Assembly (NCBI RefSeq): GCF_003148845.1
Contig: NZ_QGHA01000003.1
Span: 214,928-278,927, forward strand
DNA from: Mucilaginibacter oryzae
GTDB taxonomy: Bacteria; Bacteroidota; Bacteroidia; Sphingobacteriales; Sphingobacteriaceae
Length of the DNA stretch: 64,000 bases
Direction of reading: 5' to 3'
Part shown: piece after piece, positions 16,380-23,619 of the stretch
Numbering within the stretch: position 1 is the first letter of the stretch
Layout: each line of letters opens with the position of its first letter
Made by a program: the position numbers and the translations under genes
Notes under the pieces: model-generated
The model's input: only the letters and a program-made list of their open reading frames with translations
Databases searched by the model: none
Told to the model about the DNA's origin: nothing

Positions 16380-17171
16380 TTACTTAAGTTCTTTTATGAT
16401 ATGTTTAAGGATAAAAAATGCGTGTTCATAAATTGGTTGATTTATTTGTGTTGGATCTAAAAGTCCATGAAACAACAAGCATCTTAATTCGTAAAGAATC
16501 TGCACGAGGCCCTTAGCTATTAATTCTGTATCATTATTAAATCTAATTTTAGCATGTGCATCAAGCTCAATATAATCACTTTTCACTCTTGAAGTTGAAA
16601 TAAAATCAGTCCCCTTATTCGGATCTATAAGTTGGAAACATTTCTTTATTTTCTCTTTGTTTTTTGCGTCAAGCGTTATATATTGATTATCAGTCAGAAA
16701 AGCCTTAAAATCATACGGATTAAATGTCTTATCCATCAAAGTTTTACTACTTTTGTCTATTATAACAGCTCTGTAGCCAGTATTCTTATTTGGAATAGCC
16801 TTATAAATAGTACCTCTCTTGTCGGTATCTGTAGCAGGCGCAGGGATTACGCCGTCAATCACTACTGATTTAAACGAAATCTTTTTTCCATAATTAGTAA
16901 TACTTCTTTTTTCTAACTCCTCATGCAATTGCGCCAAGCGAAATCTAAAATCTCTGCTATCCAAATCCTTTTCATTGTCAAGCAGAGCTTGAATTCTGTT
17001 CCTAACCTTATTCTTTGTATTTTTTATTTTTTCAAGAGCTACACTATCTTTAGTTGTCGCATATTCAGAAAAATACCAGGCATTGAGAGGGATCCAAGCC
17101 TTTATAAACATTACATAGTAATCTGGATCGGCTTTAGATATCCAGTTATCAATATGTGCTTTAATTGACAT
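16380..17171 (-). CDS. HEPN-like protein, first gene of the DUF262 cassette
   Basis: The 263-residue product is unlike any named family I recognise. It is mainly helical at both ends. The C-terminal part has E-L-R-C-L-L-F-H-G with Arg230 and His235, exactly the Rx4-6H signature of HEPN ribonucleases, on a predicted helix followed by DPTQ and another helix. The N-terminal region (IKAWIPLNAWYFSEY, 23-37) resembles the first helix of HEPN proteins. A strand-rich insert (about 95-215) lies between. HEPN RNases act as toxins or abortive-infection effectors in many defence systems. Here the gene directly precedes and is coupled to the DUF262 gene. HEPN fold and RNase activity are inferred from motif and context. 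Confidence 0.7.
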   Translation of the reverse strand: MSIKAHIDNWISKADPDYYVMFIKAWIPLNAWYFSEYATTKDSVALEKIKNTKNKVRNRIQALLDNEKDLDSRDFRFRLAQLHEELEKRSITNYGKKISFKSVVIDGVIPAPATDTDKRGTIYKAIPNKNTGYRAVIIDKSSKTLMDKTFNPYDFKAFLTDNQYITLDAKNKEKIKKCFQLIDPNKGTDFISTSRVKSDYIELDAHAKIRFNNDTELIAKGLVQILYELRCLLFHGLLDPTQINQPIYEHAFFILKHIIKELK

Positions 17172-17501
17172 CGGTTTGTGATATTTGGTTTAAGCAACAA
17201 TGCGCTTAAATATATATATTTTCATATCACATTTTAATTTTATCATTAAATAATCTTATGAATGCAATAAGTTCCCTAATTGGTCGAAGTTTAGTGTAGC
17301 GTAATTTCATCCTAAACTACTCAAACATCCTGTAAAACTGTATATTTTTATAAGCTTTCAAGCCTTATCGCTCGACTACTGCAGAGTTAAAGATTTAAAA
17401 CGCCTTGGGTTAAAATTACGCTATAGTCAACTTCGTTCAGAGAAAGAAATTCTCGATAAAACAACAAACGGCTGACTAACTTTGCCAGCCGTTAACAGTG
17501 G
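17172..17501. other. Gene-free flank of the island with an inverted repeat
   Basis: No gene is visible. An imperfect 27-base inverted repeat, TGGTCGAAGTTTAG at 17281 extending to 17307 and its mirror at 17413-17439, brackets about 105 bases. Its arms belong to the same GTCGAAGTTTAGCG family found at 18065-18304. The DNA next to the HEPN start is very AT-rich and may hold the cassette promoter, but no TAnnTTTG box is evident on the minus strand. Confidence 0.5.
17468..17492 (-). terminator. Terminator of the small zinc-finger gene
   Basis: On the minus strand ACGGCTG (complement of 17486-17492) and CAGCCGT (complement of 17468-17474) form a 7-bp stem about 10 bases after the stop codon, followed by TTGTTGTTTT. 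Confidence 0.6.
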
Positions 17502-17666
17502 TCATCTATCACTGTAATAATAACCTTTACCGTCACAAGTTGGGCATTTTCTTCTGCCATCGCAGGTTGAACATTTCCCCCACCACAATCCTTTACCTGT
17601 TCCTCCACAGCCATAACATTTTCGTGTGCCATCACAACTTTTGCAAGTTTTTTTGGTTGCCGCCAT
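17502..17666 (-). CDS. 54-residue DnaJ-like zinc-finger protein
   Basis: Reading the minus strand from ATG at 17666 gives 54 codons ending in TGA at 17502-17504. The product has four C-x-x-C units: CKSC (8-11), CYGC (17-20), CSTC (32-35), and CPTC (41-44), most followed by DG or GGxG, the pattern of the DnaJ cysteine-rich zinc domain (CxxCxGxG). It lacks J domain and substrate-binding domain. It may bind zinc and act as a small chaperone-like or RNA-binding module; function is unknown. The frame stays open upstream for about 24 codons without an ATG, so a longer ancestral gene is possible. A terminator-like hairpin follows the stop, supporting a real gene. Confidence 0.7.
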   Translation of the reverse strand: MAATKKTCKSCDGTRKCYGCGGTGKGLWWGKCSTCDGRRKCPTCDGKGYYYSDR

Positions 17667-17922
17667 ACGACTGAATTTGTTGCCTACTCTTACAATATGC
17701 GGTTTTCGGCTTACCCCGATGTAGCAATTGGTTTATTGTTGCAGAATATGCCTAATTGCAAACACTTTCGAATATACGAAGTAACTTATATATAATATAT
17801 ATAAATAGTTTTTTTTTATTTTATAAAATTCTATTTATCAACAAATTAAATACAATAATTAATTAAAGATTTAAAAATGTTGAAATTATTAAATACTTTT
17901 CCTCCGATTAAATCTAATTCTC

Positions 17923-18047
17923 CGCTGCCGCAAGCGTCCTCGCTTGTGGCCCGCGTTTAGGTTTACAACATGCTATACCGCTTATATAACTTAGCATGAT
18001 GACCACCCCACGCTGCAGCAAGCGTACTCGCTTGTGGCCCGCGTTTA
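17923..18047. repeat. Two copies of a 37-bp hairpin repeat
   Basis: Positions 17923-17959 and 18011-18047 are identical except for two bases. Each has GCAAGCG and CGCTTG arms around a 4-base loop and the tail TGGCCCGCGTTTA. The copies are 88 bases apart. The architecture, a small hairpin with a fixed flank, resembles REP elements. Confidence 0.65.
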
Positions 18048-18064
18048 AGTCTATAACCCCCAAC

Positions 18065-18304
18065 TGGTCGAAGTTTAGCGGCAACTTAACTTCGTCCTAA
18101 ACTGAGGCAAGCATTCTGCTTGCGTAGCCCCGCCTGGTCGAAGTTTAGCGCCAGCGTAACTTCGTCCTAAACTCACGCAAGCATCCTGCTTGCGTGACAT
18201 ATCAAGATATTACTTTGAAAGTTCTATGGATCGACAACCGTAAAGTTAAGCTGAAAGTTTAAAACAGTTTAGGTCGAAGTTACGCTACCGCTAAACTTCA
18301 ACCA
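18065..18304. repeat. Tandem and inverted copies of a palindromic element
   Basis: Two direct units start at 18065 and 18135 with TGGTCGAAGTTTAGCG, continue to TTCGTCCTAAACT, and end with GCAAGCAT(T/C)CTGCTTGCGT hairpins. A third copy at 18266-18304 is in reverse orientation (AGTTTAGGTCGAAGTTACGC to AACTTCAACCA). Each unit is itself nearly palindromic. There is no array of equal unique spacers, so this is not CRISPR. Confidence 0.65.
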
Positions 18305-18470
18305 GACAAAGACGTTTCAGGCGCTTGCCTTATAAAAATGCTGCATACGCCCAACTGGCGCATATGCGGCGCAGAAAAAATCTTTGTACTGTTACATGCC
18401 CTTAACTATACCTCAAATACAAATCCGATAATATATCTACTTCAAATACAAACATTCTAACTTAAAAATA

Positions 18471-18809
18471 TCAATTTTTAATAACAAAAGCATTTAGCTC
18501 TGCCATTTTGCCATCACGAAATTTCCAAACATCGCAAAAAGCATAGTTTACAATTTTCCCCCGATCATCCTTTAGTTGGATTGATCCGATAGCAACCAGG
18601 TCATCACCACTTTCTACATACCTATTGATTTGGAATGTTGATTCATCATAAGCATTCGCAAGATATTCGCGTACCTTATCTTTACCATCAAGGATACGAT
18701 CGCCCACATATGTCCATTTCGTATCTTCCGTACAATAAGTCAGGAATCCTTCGTAATCACCTCTGCTAAATGCTTCGTTGGCTTTTTCTAATATTTCGCG
18801 GTTACTCAT
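18471..18809 (-). CDS. SnoaL-like (NTF2-fold) protein
   Basis: A 112-residue single-domain NTF2-like protein. The N-terminal helix pattern NREILEKANEAFSRGDYEGFL is followed by W-T-Y-V, a D-x-V-V/A-x-G-S strand block, and ends in C-D-V-W-K-F-R-D-G-K-M-A-E-L-N-A-F, all typical of SnoaL/ketosteroid-isomerase-like proteins. They range from polyketide cyclases to proteins of unknown role; small Bacteroidota members of this kind are common and uncharacterised. It is monocistronic and lies between the repeat region and the antiporter gene. Confidence 0.85.
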   Translation of the reverse strand: MSNREILEKANEAFSRGDYEGFLTYCTEDTKWTYVGDRILDGKDKVREYLANAYDESTFQINRYVESGDDLVAIGSIQLKDDRGKIVNYAFCDVWKFRDGKMAELNAFVIKN

Positions 18810-18913
18810 ATCCTTAATAATTAGTATAATGATTCGTTGTTTTAAAGCATCTTAACTGCATTGCATTTCGGCAACACAATATTACACCCTATTGTTAGTG
18901 GATAAGCTTTTGT

Positions 18914-18958
18914 GGTTAAGTTTTCAACGGGGTTACGTTATCGCTAAACCCGCGGCAG
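18914..18958. repeat. Partial copy of the 49.2-kb palindromic element
   Basis: GGGGTTACG and TCGCTAAACCCGCGGCAG (to 18958) match the right arm of the element at 49207-49338, and GGTTAAGTTTTCAAC (18914-18928) resembles its inner hairpin. Only one half is recognisable. It begins 14 bases after the antiporter stop (minus strand). Confidence 0.55.
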
Positions 18959-18971
18959 ATTGCGCATGTAT

Positions 18972-20219
18972 TTATTCCTCTGTATTTTTAGATGCCCTGT
19001 TGATCATCGCATTCAAGGTTAAGCCCTGCACGATAACTGAAAATATCACGATAAAATAACATCCAGAGAGAATAAGGTGCCGATACGGGGTATTGGGTAA
19101 CGATAATGCAAGCGCTATGGATATGGCGCCCCGCAGCCCGGCCCAGGTCATGATGTTGATATTACTGTAGTTAACGTTTAAACTACGCCTTAAAAAAGTG
19201 AGCGGAAGCATAATGCTTAACCACCGCGCAATTAAAACGGTTATAATTGATAAACTACCCGTAACCCAATAATTGTTCACGAAAGGCAGGTTGATTAGTT
19301 GCAGCCCAATCATTACAAACAGTATGGTATTCAGGATCTCATCTACCAGCTTCCAGAATTTCTCTAACGCCTGGTGCGATCGCTCCTTTTCGTCCTGGTT
19401 AATGGATTGGCTCCCTGCAAACAAGCCGGCAGTAACAACAGATAGCGGTATGGAAAAATTAAGCAAAACAGCCAGTACTGATAAACCCATCACCAGGGCC
19501 AGCGAAATAAGTACTATGGTTTGAAAATCCTTTACCGAATGCATCAGTTTATGTGCTATAAAGCCCAAAACAGCGCCTGCCAAAATACCACCAACTATTT
19601 CTTTGATGAGGGGCATAACTACTTTTGCCAACTCAATTTTTTCCTCGCCAACCCGGGCAACCTCCAATATCCCCACAAACAACATCAATCCGATACCATC
19701 ATTAAACAATGATTCGCCCGAAATAATGGTTTCAAGATGTGCGGGCAATTTAGAGTTTTTAATAATTGCCGATACAGCTACCGGATCTGTAGGTGAGATG
19801 AGCGCCCCAAACAACAAACAATAAATCAGCGGCATATGAATATGAAAAACCGGGGCCACATAAAACAACAATAACCCGAATATCGCGGTTGATAAAATCA
19901 CGCCGAGTGTGCTCAGCACAAAAACTGGCCGCATTTCGCGCTTTAATTTCCGCCCGTCAAGGTTAAAGGAACTTGAAAACAGCAGAAAGCCCAAAAGAAT
20001 ATTAAGTACTACTTTTGAAAAATTTATATTTTTTGACAGGCTTCCAAAATAATTGGCAACGGATGGGTTTACTTTATCCACAACCAATATCACAATGGAT
20101 GTGATGGTAGCCAGCAACACCAGCCCTATTGTACCGGGCAGTTTAATAAAGCGCGCGTTGATGTATGAAAAAACCGCGCTGACGATAACCAATAAAGCAA
20201 TTACAACAAACAGATCCAT
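18972..20219 (-). CDS. CPA1-family Na+/H+ antiporter
   Basis: A 415-residue polytopic membrane protein with about 11-12 hydrophobic segments. The transport-site motifs of the CPA1/NhaP family are clear: SPTDPVA (142-148) and ESLFNDGIG (169-177) with the ion-binding Asp174. It should exchange cytoplasmic Na+ or K+ for H+ at the inner membrane. There is no long cytosolic tail, unlike NhaP1-type proteins with regulatory domains. The gene is 42 bases downstream of ndh on the same strand, coupling NADH oxidation and cation homeostasis in one probable operon. Confidence 0.9.
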   Translation of the reverse strand: MDLFVVIALLVIVSAVFSYINARFIKLPGTIGLVLLATITSIVILVVDKVNPSVANYFGSLSKNINFSKVVLNILLGFLLFSSSFNLDGRKLKREMRPVFVLSTLGVILSTAIFGLLLFYVAPVFHIHMPLIYCLLFGALISPTDPVAVSAIIKNSKLPAHLETIISGESLFNDGIGLMLFVGILEVARVGEEKIELAKVVMPLIKEIVGGILAGAVLGFIAHKLMHSVKDFQTIVLISLALVMGLSVLAVLLNFSIPLSVVTAGLFAGSQSINQDEKERSHQALEKFWKLVDEILNTILFVMIGLQLINLPFVNNYWVTGSLSIITVLIARWLSIMLPLTFLRRSLNVNYSNINIMTWAGLRGAISIALALSLPNTPYRHLILSGCYFIVIFSVIVQGLTLNAMINRASKNTEE

Positions 20220-20261
20220 AAATACTTACCATTAAGGATTTAAAAGGATTATTGTTTGCTA

Positions 20262-21560
20262 TTATCTCACCTCGGGGTCGGTCATTCCTGTTTTGGTATT
20301 AAACTGGCGAATAATCAACCTGTTATCGCTGTTTTTGGTAAAGTAGTTGATTGCCCAGCTAAAAAAGATGATGCCTTTGTTGGTAAAGCCCGCTAACGAC
20401 ATGATGTGTACCAGCCCCCAAACCAGCCAGGCAAAAAATCCCTGGAAATGAATTTTTCCCAAATCAGCCACAGCTTTATTGCGGCCAATAGTTGCCAGCG
20501 AACCTTTATCCTTATATTTAAACGGTACTAAAGGCTTACGTTTAAACATCCGGTGAACATTTTCGCCCAAATTTTGCCCCTGCTGAATGGCTACGGGGGC
20601 AACGCCGGGATGCCCGTTGGGGTATTCGTCGGTAATCATGGCGGCCACATCGCCTATGGCATAAATATTTTCGTAGCCTTTTACTTTGTTAAACTCGTCA
20701 ACAAGGATCCGGTTGCCCCTCGCGATGCTTTCGGCGGGGATACCTTCCGGAAATTCGCCCTTTACGCCGGCCGCCCATAATACATTGCGGGTAAGTATGT
20801 TGGTACCGTCATTAATTTTAAGCAGGTAGCCATTATAGCTTTCTACGTGTACGCTATTGTAAATGGTCACGTCCATATCCTGCAGAAACTCTTTGGCTTT
20901 GGCCCGGGCCCTGGGCGAAAAGGCGGCAAGCAGTTCCGCCTTGCCTTCAACCAGGTAAACCTTCATGGCATGTTTGCGCAAGCCGTGATAATCCTTCATC
21001 AGAATCAGTTCCCGCATTTCGGCCAACGCGCCCGACAGCTCCACACCGGTAGGCCCGCCTCCTACTACCACAAAAGTCATTAGTGCGGCTTTTTCTTCCG
21101 GGTCTTTTGAAACGAGCGACATCTCGAGGTTTTGCAGTATCAGGCTGCGGAGATTGAGCGCCTCGGGGATATTTTTCATCGGCATGGCAAAACGCTCTAT
21201 CTCCTTATTGCCGAAAAAATTGGTATTAGAACCGGTGGCTATCGCCAGGTAATCGTAATAAATGGTGCCGATATCAGTATCCAGCGTGTTGCTTTCAGGA
21301 TTGATCTTTTTAACGTCTGCAAGTGCGAAACGAAAGTTTTGCTGCCGGGTAAAGATACGCCTCAAAGGGAAACCGATCGAATCGGCAGCAATAGAACCGG
21401 CAGCCACCTGGTATAACAAAGGCTGAAAAGTATGATAGTTGTGCTTATCGATCATCAGCACATCAACCGGCGCGTTTTTTAATTTCTTAGCTAACTCAAT
21501 TCCCCCGAAACCTCCGCCGATGATAGCTACGCGTGGCCTGGTACTCTTTTTTTGCTCCAT
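20262..21560 (-). CDS. ndh: Type II NADH dehydrogenase (NDH-2)
   Basis: From the chosen ATG the enzyme has 432 residues. FAD-binding G-G-G-F-G-G lies at 15-20, the quinone-side HNYHTFQPLLYQVAAG block at about 40-55, and the NADH-binding VVVGGGPTGVE at 165-175. A hydrophobic C-terminal region (about 380-425) anchors it to the cytoplasmic membrane. NDH-2 passes electrons from NADH to menaquinone without pumping ions. ATG at 21587 would add nine residues, but MEQKKSTRPRV fits the family better. First gene of a probable operon with the antiporter. Confidence 0.92.
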   Translation of the reverse strand: MEQKKSTRPRVAIIGGGFGGIELAKKLKNAPVDVLMIDKHNYHTFQPLLYQVAAGSIAADSIGFPLRRIFTRQQNFRFALADVKKINPESNTLDTDIGTIYYDYLAIATGSNTNFFGNKEIERFAMPMKNIPEALNLRSLILQNLEMSLVSKDPEEKAALMTFVVVGGGPTGVELSGALAEMRELILMKDYHGLRKHAMKVYLVEGKAELLAAFSPRARAKAKEFLQDMDVTIYNSVHVESYNGYLLKINDGTNILTRNVLWAAGVKGEFPEGIPAESIARGNRILVDEFNKVKGYENIYAIGDVAAMITDEYPNGHPGVAPVAIQQGQNLGENVHRMFKRKPLVPFKYKDKGSLATIGRNKAVADLGKIHFQGFFAWLVWGLVHIMSLAGFTNKGIIFFSWAINYFTKNSDNRLIIRQFNTKTGMTDPEVR

Positions 21561-21763
21561 AGGTAGATATAAGCAATAATGATGCATTAAAGTTTGTCAA
21601 TATTACTAAAACTTTCATAATCAAAATGTAAACTCTCCGCAACATTTCGTCGCATCGTTTTGCAAGATATTATTAAAAAAACCGGCTTATTTTATTAATT
21701 TAGGGTGATTTTTATTAAAAAAATCGGAAATTTGGCAAAAATATAGCTATATTAACAACAGCA

Positions 21764-22609
21764 ATGAGCAAAATTGATACAGATCATATCAAATTGGATA
21801 AATTGGCATCAAATAACGCCCTTTATATAATCAAAATAGGGGGAAATGTTATTGATAATTCAGAAAACCTGTATCATTTTTTAAAGGACTTTGAGGCGCT
21901 TGAAGGCAATAAGATCCTGGTACATGGGGGCGGGAAAGTGGCCACGCAGATGGCGGAAGACCTGGGCATCGAATCGAAAATGGTTGATGGCCGCAGGATC
22001 ACGGATATTGAAACGTTACGTGTGGTTACCATGGTTTATGGAGGCCTCATTAATAAAAACATCGTAGCGCAACTACAACGCTTTGGTAATAACGCGATTG
22101 GCTTAACAGGCGCCGATGGTAATTTTATTAAAGCGGTGAAACGGCCCGTAAAAACAATCGACTATGGGTATGTGGGTGATATAGTGAAGGAATCTATTAA
22201 CCCGCAAAACATCGGCAAGTTATTGGATGCCGGCTTTACCCCCGTTTTTTGCGCGATAACGCACGACGGCGATGGACAACTGCTTAATACCAATGCCGAT
22301 ACCATTGCCTCGGCGCTGGCGGTATCGTTATCGGCGCTGTATGAAACTACCCTCATTTATTGTTTTGAGAAGAAAGGTGTACTGAAAGATATTAACGACG
22401 AAGAATCATTGATCAGCGAGATTGATCCGGAACGTTACGAACAACTGAAAGAAGAAAAAATAATACACAGCGGCATGCTGCCCAAACTCGATAACGCCTT
22501 TACTGCCATATCATGCGGGGTAAAAGCGGTAATCATAGGCAAGTCGGACGAACTTGGACAGCTGAAAGATAAAAAACCATTTGGAACACGTTTAACTAAC
22601 AACGCATGA
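21764..22609 (+). CDS. argB: Acetylglutamate kinase (arginine biosynthesis)
   Basis: The 281-residue protein shows the amino-acid kinase fold with KIGGNVIDN (25-33), HGGGK, VDGRRIT, and GLTGADG, all typical of ArgB. It phosphorylates N-acetylglutamate (in some Bacteroidota the N-succinyl analogue) in the second step of arginine synthesis. The familiar arg cluster (argG, argC, argD, argF) is not adjacent; instead the stop overlaps the proC start by four bases (ATGA), so the kinase and a proline enzyme are translationally coupled. The last residues are short compared with arginine-inhibited ArgB proteins that carry an N-terminal helix, so feedback control is uncertain. Confidence 0.93.
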   Translation: MSKIDTDHIKLDKLASNNALYIIKIGGNVIDNSENLYHFLKDFEALEGNKILVHGGGKVATQMAEDLGIESKMVDGRRITDIETLRVVTMVYGGLINKNIVAQLQRFGNNAIGLTGADGNFIKAVKRPVKTIDYGYVGDIVKESINPQNIGKLLDAGFTPVFCAITHDGDGQLLNTNADTIASALAVSLSALYETTLIYCFEKKGVLKDINDEESLISEIDPERYEQLKEEKIIHSGMLPKLDNAFTAISCGVKAVIIGKSDELGQLKDKKPFGTRLTNNA

Positions 22610-23421
22610 ACTCACAACAGCACATCTCTATTTTAGGCTCTGGTAACATAGGCCTGTCATTAGCCAAAGGTTTAGTTAAAGCCGGAATTTGTAAACCCCA
22701 GCAAATCTCCCTCACCCGCCGTAATATTGCCGCTCTTAGCCAATATGCCGAGCAGGGTTACCATGTATCTGATAATAACCTGCGCGCCGTGCGCAAAGCC
22801 GATATTGTTGTGCTGGCCGTACTTCCGCAGCAGCTTAACAAACTGCTGGATGAAATAAAGCCATCATTAAAACCGGATAAGCAATTACTCATCTCGGTGA
22901 TATCGGGCGTTAGCTGTGCCGATATCCGACAGCACCTGGATCTTAACGTGCAGATCATTCGCGCCATGCCCAATACCGCTATTGCCATCGGTCACTCCAT
23001 GACCTGTATCGCTACCGATAACGGCACCAACAAAAATATCAACCTCGCGCGTTCGCTGTTTGATACCGTTGGCGTAACCATACAGATCAACGAAGAACTG
23101 ATGACCTCGGCTACAGCCCTTTGTGCCTGTGGTATCGCTTTCTTTTTACGTTCCATCCGTGCGGCTTCGCAGGGTGGTACCGAAATTGGGTTCCATGCGC
23201 ATGATGCACTTAAAATGGCGGCACAAACTGCCAAAGGGGCGGCAGATCTGCTGCTGCAACTTGCATCGCACCCGGAACAGGAAATTGACAAGGTAACATC
23301 GCCAAGCGGCTGTACCATTGCAGGCCTTAACGAAATGGAACACCATGGCTTCAGCTCGGCCATGATCAAAGGGATCCGCCTCTCGGCTGAGAAAGCGGGC
23401 GACCTGTATAAAAAGGATTGA
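22606..23421 (+). CDS. proC: Pyrroline-5-carboxylate reductase
   Basis: A 271-residue enzyme with an N-terminal Rossmann motif (ILGSGNIGLSLAKGL), the middle VIRAMPNTAIAIGHS block, and a C-terminal dimerisation region with the signature TSPSGCTIAGLNEME (ProC pattern [TS]-P-x-G-x-T). It reduces 1-pyrroline-5-carboxylate to proline with NAD(P)H. It overlaps argB by four bases. No other proline gene is in the window. Confidence 0.93.
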   Translation: MNSQQHISILGSGNIGLSLAKGLVKAGICKPQQISLTRRNIAALSQYAEQGYHVSDNNLRAVRKADIVVLAVLPQQLNKLLDEIKPSLKPDKQLLISVISGVSCADIRQHLDLNVQIIRAMPNTAIAIGHSMTCIATDNGTNKNINLARSLFDTVGVTIQINEELMTSATALCACGIAFFLRSIRAASQGGTEIGFHAHDALKMAAQTAKGAADLLLQLASHPEQEIDKVTSPSGCTIAGLNEMEHHGFSSAMIKGIRLSAEKAGDLYKKD

Positions 23422-23619
23422 TATCAGCTTAAAACAGAAAGCCTGACGACACAAACAAATTCGATAAACACAAAAATCATTATATTTCGATCGTTTTGAT
23501 ACAGGCTATCAAAACGGGAAACTTTTAAACAACAGTAAAAACACAAGTTATTATTAGTCAGCACAGTACCTGATATGGCATAATAATAGCCTTTTGCCTG
23601 TTGAACTTTCAATTATAAA

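Larger units (their letters stand above)
17667..18470. other. Repeat-rich intergenic region
   Basis: About 800 bases without a convincing gene. From 17780 to 17920 the DNA is almost only A and T. From 17923 onward it contains at least five hairpin-forming repeat units listed separately. A 27-codon frame beginning at 17878 runs into the repeats and is not believable as a gene. The region joins the DUF262/HEPN island to the core genes that resume at 18471. Confidence 0.55.

Noticed and set aside
14567..17171. HEPN/MNT toxin-antitoxin pair
   Set aside because: The partner is a DUF262 protein, not a minimal nucleotidyltransferase; no GSxxRxxxxxxSDxD motif.
17878..17960. 27-codon plus-strand frame
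   Set aside because: It runs into the hairpin repeat and has no protein-like features.
17923..18304. CRISPR array
   Set aside because: Repeats are few, of different families, partly inverted, and without equal-length unique spacers; no cas genes nearby.
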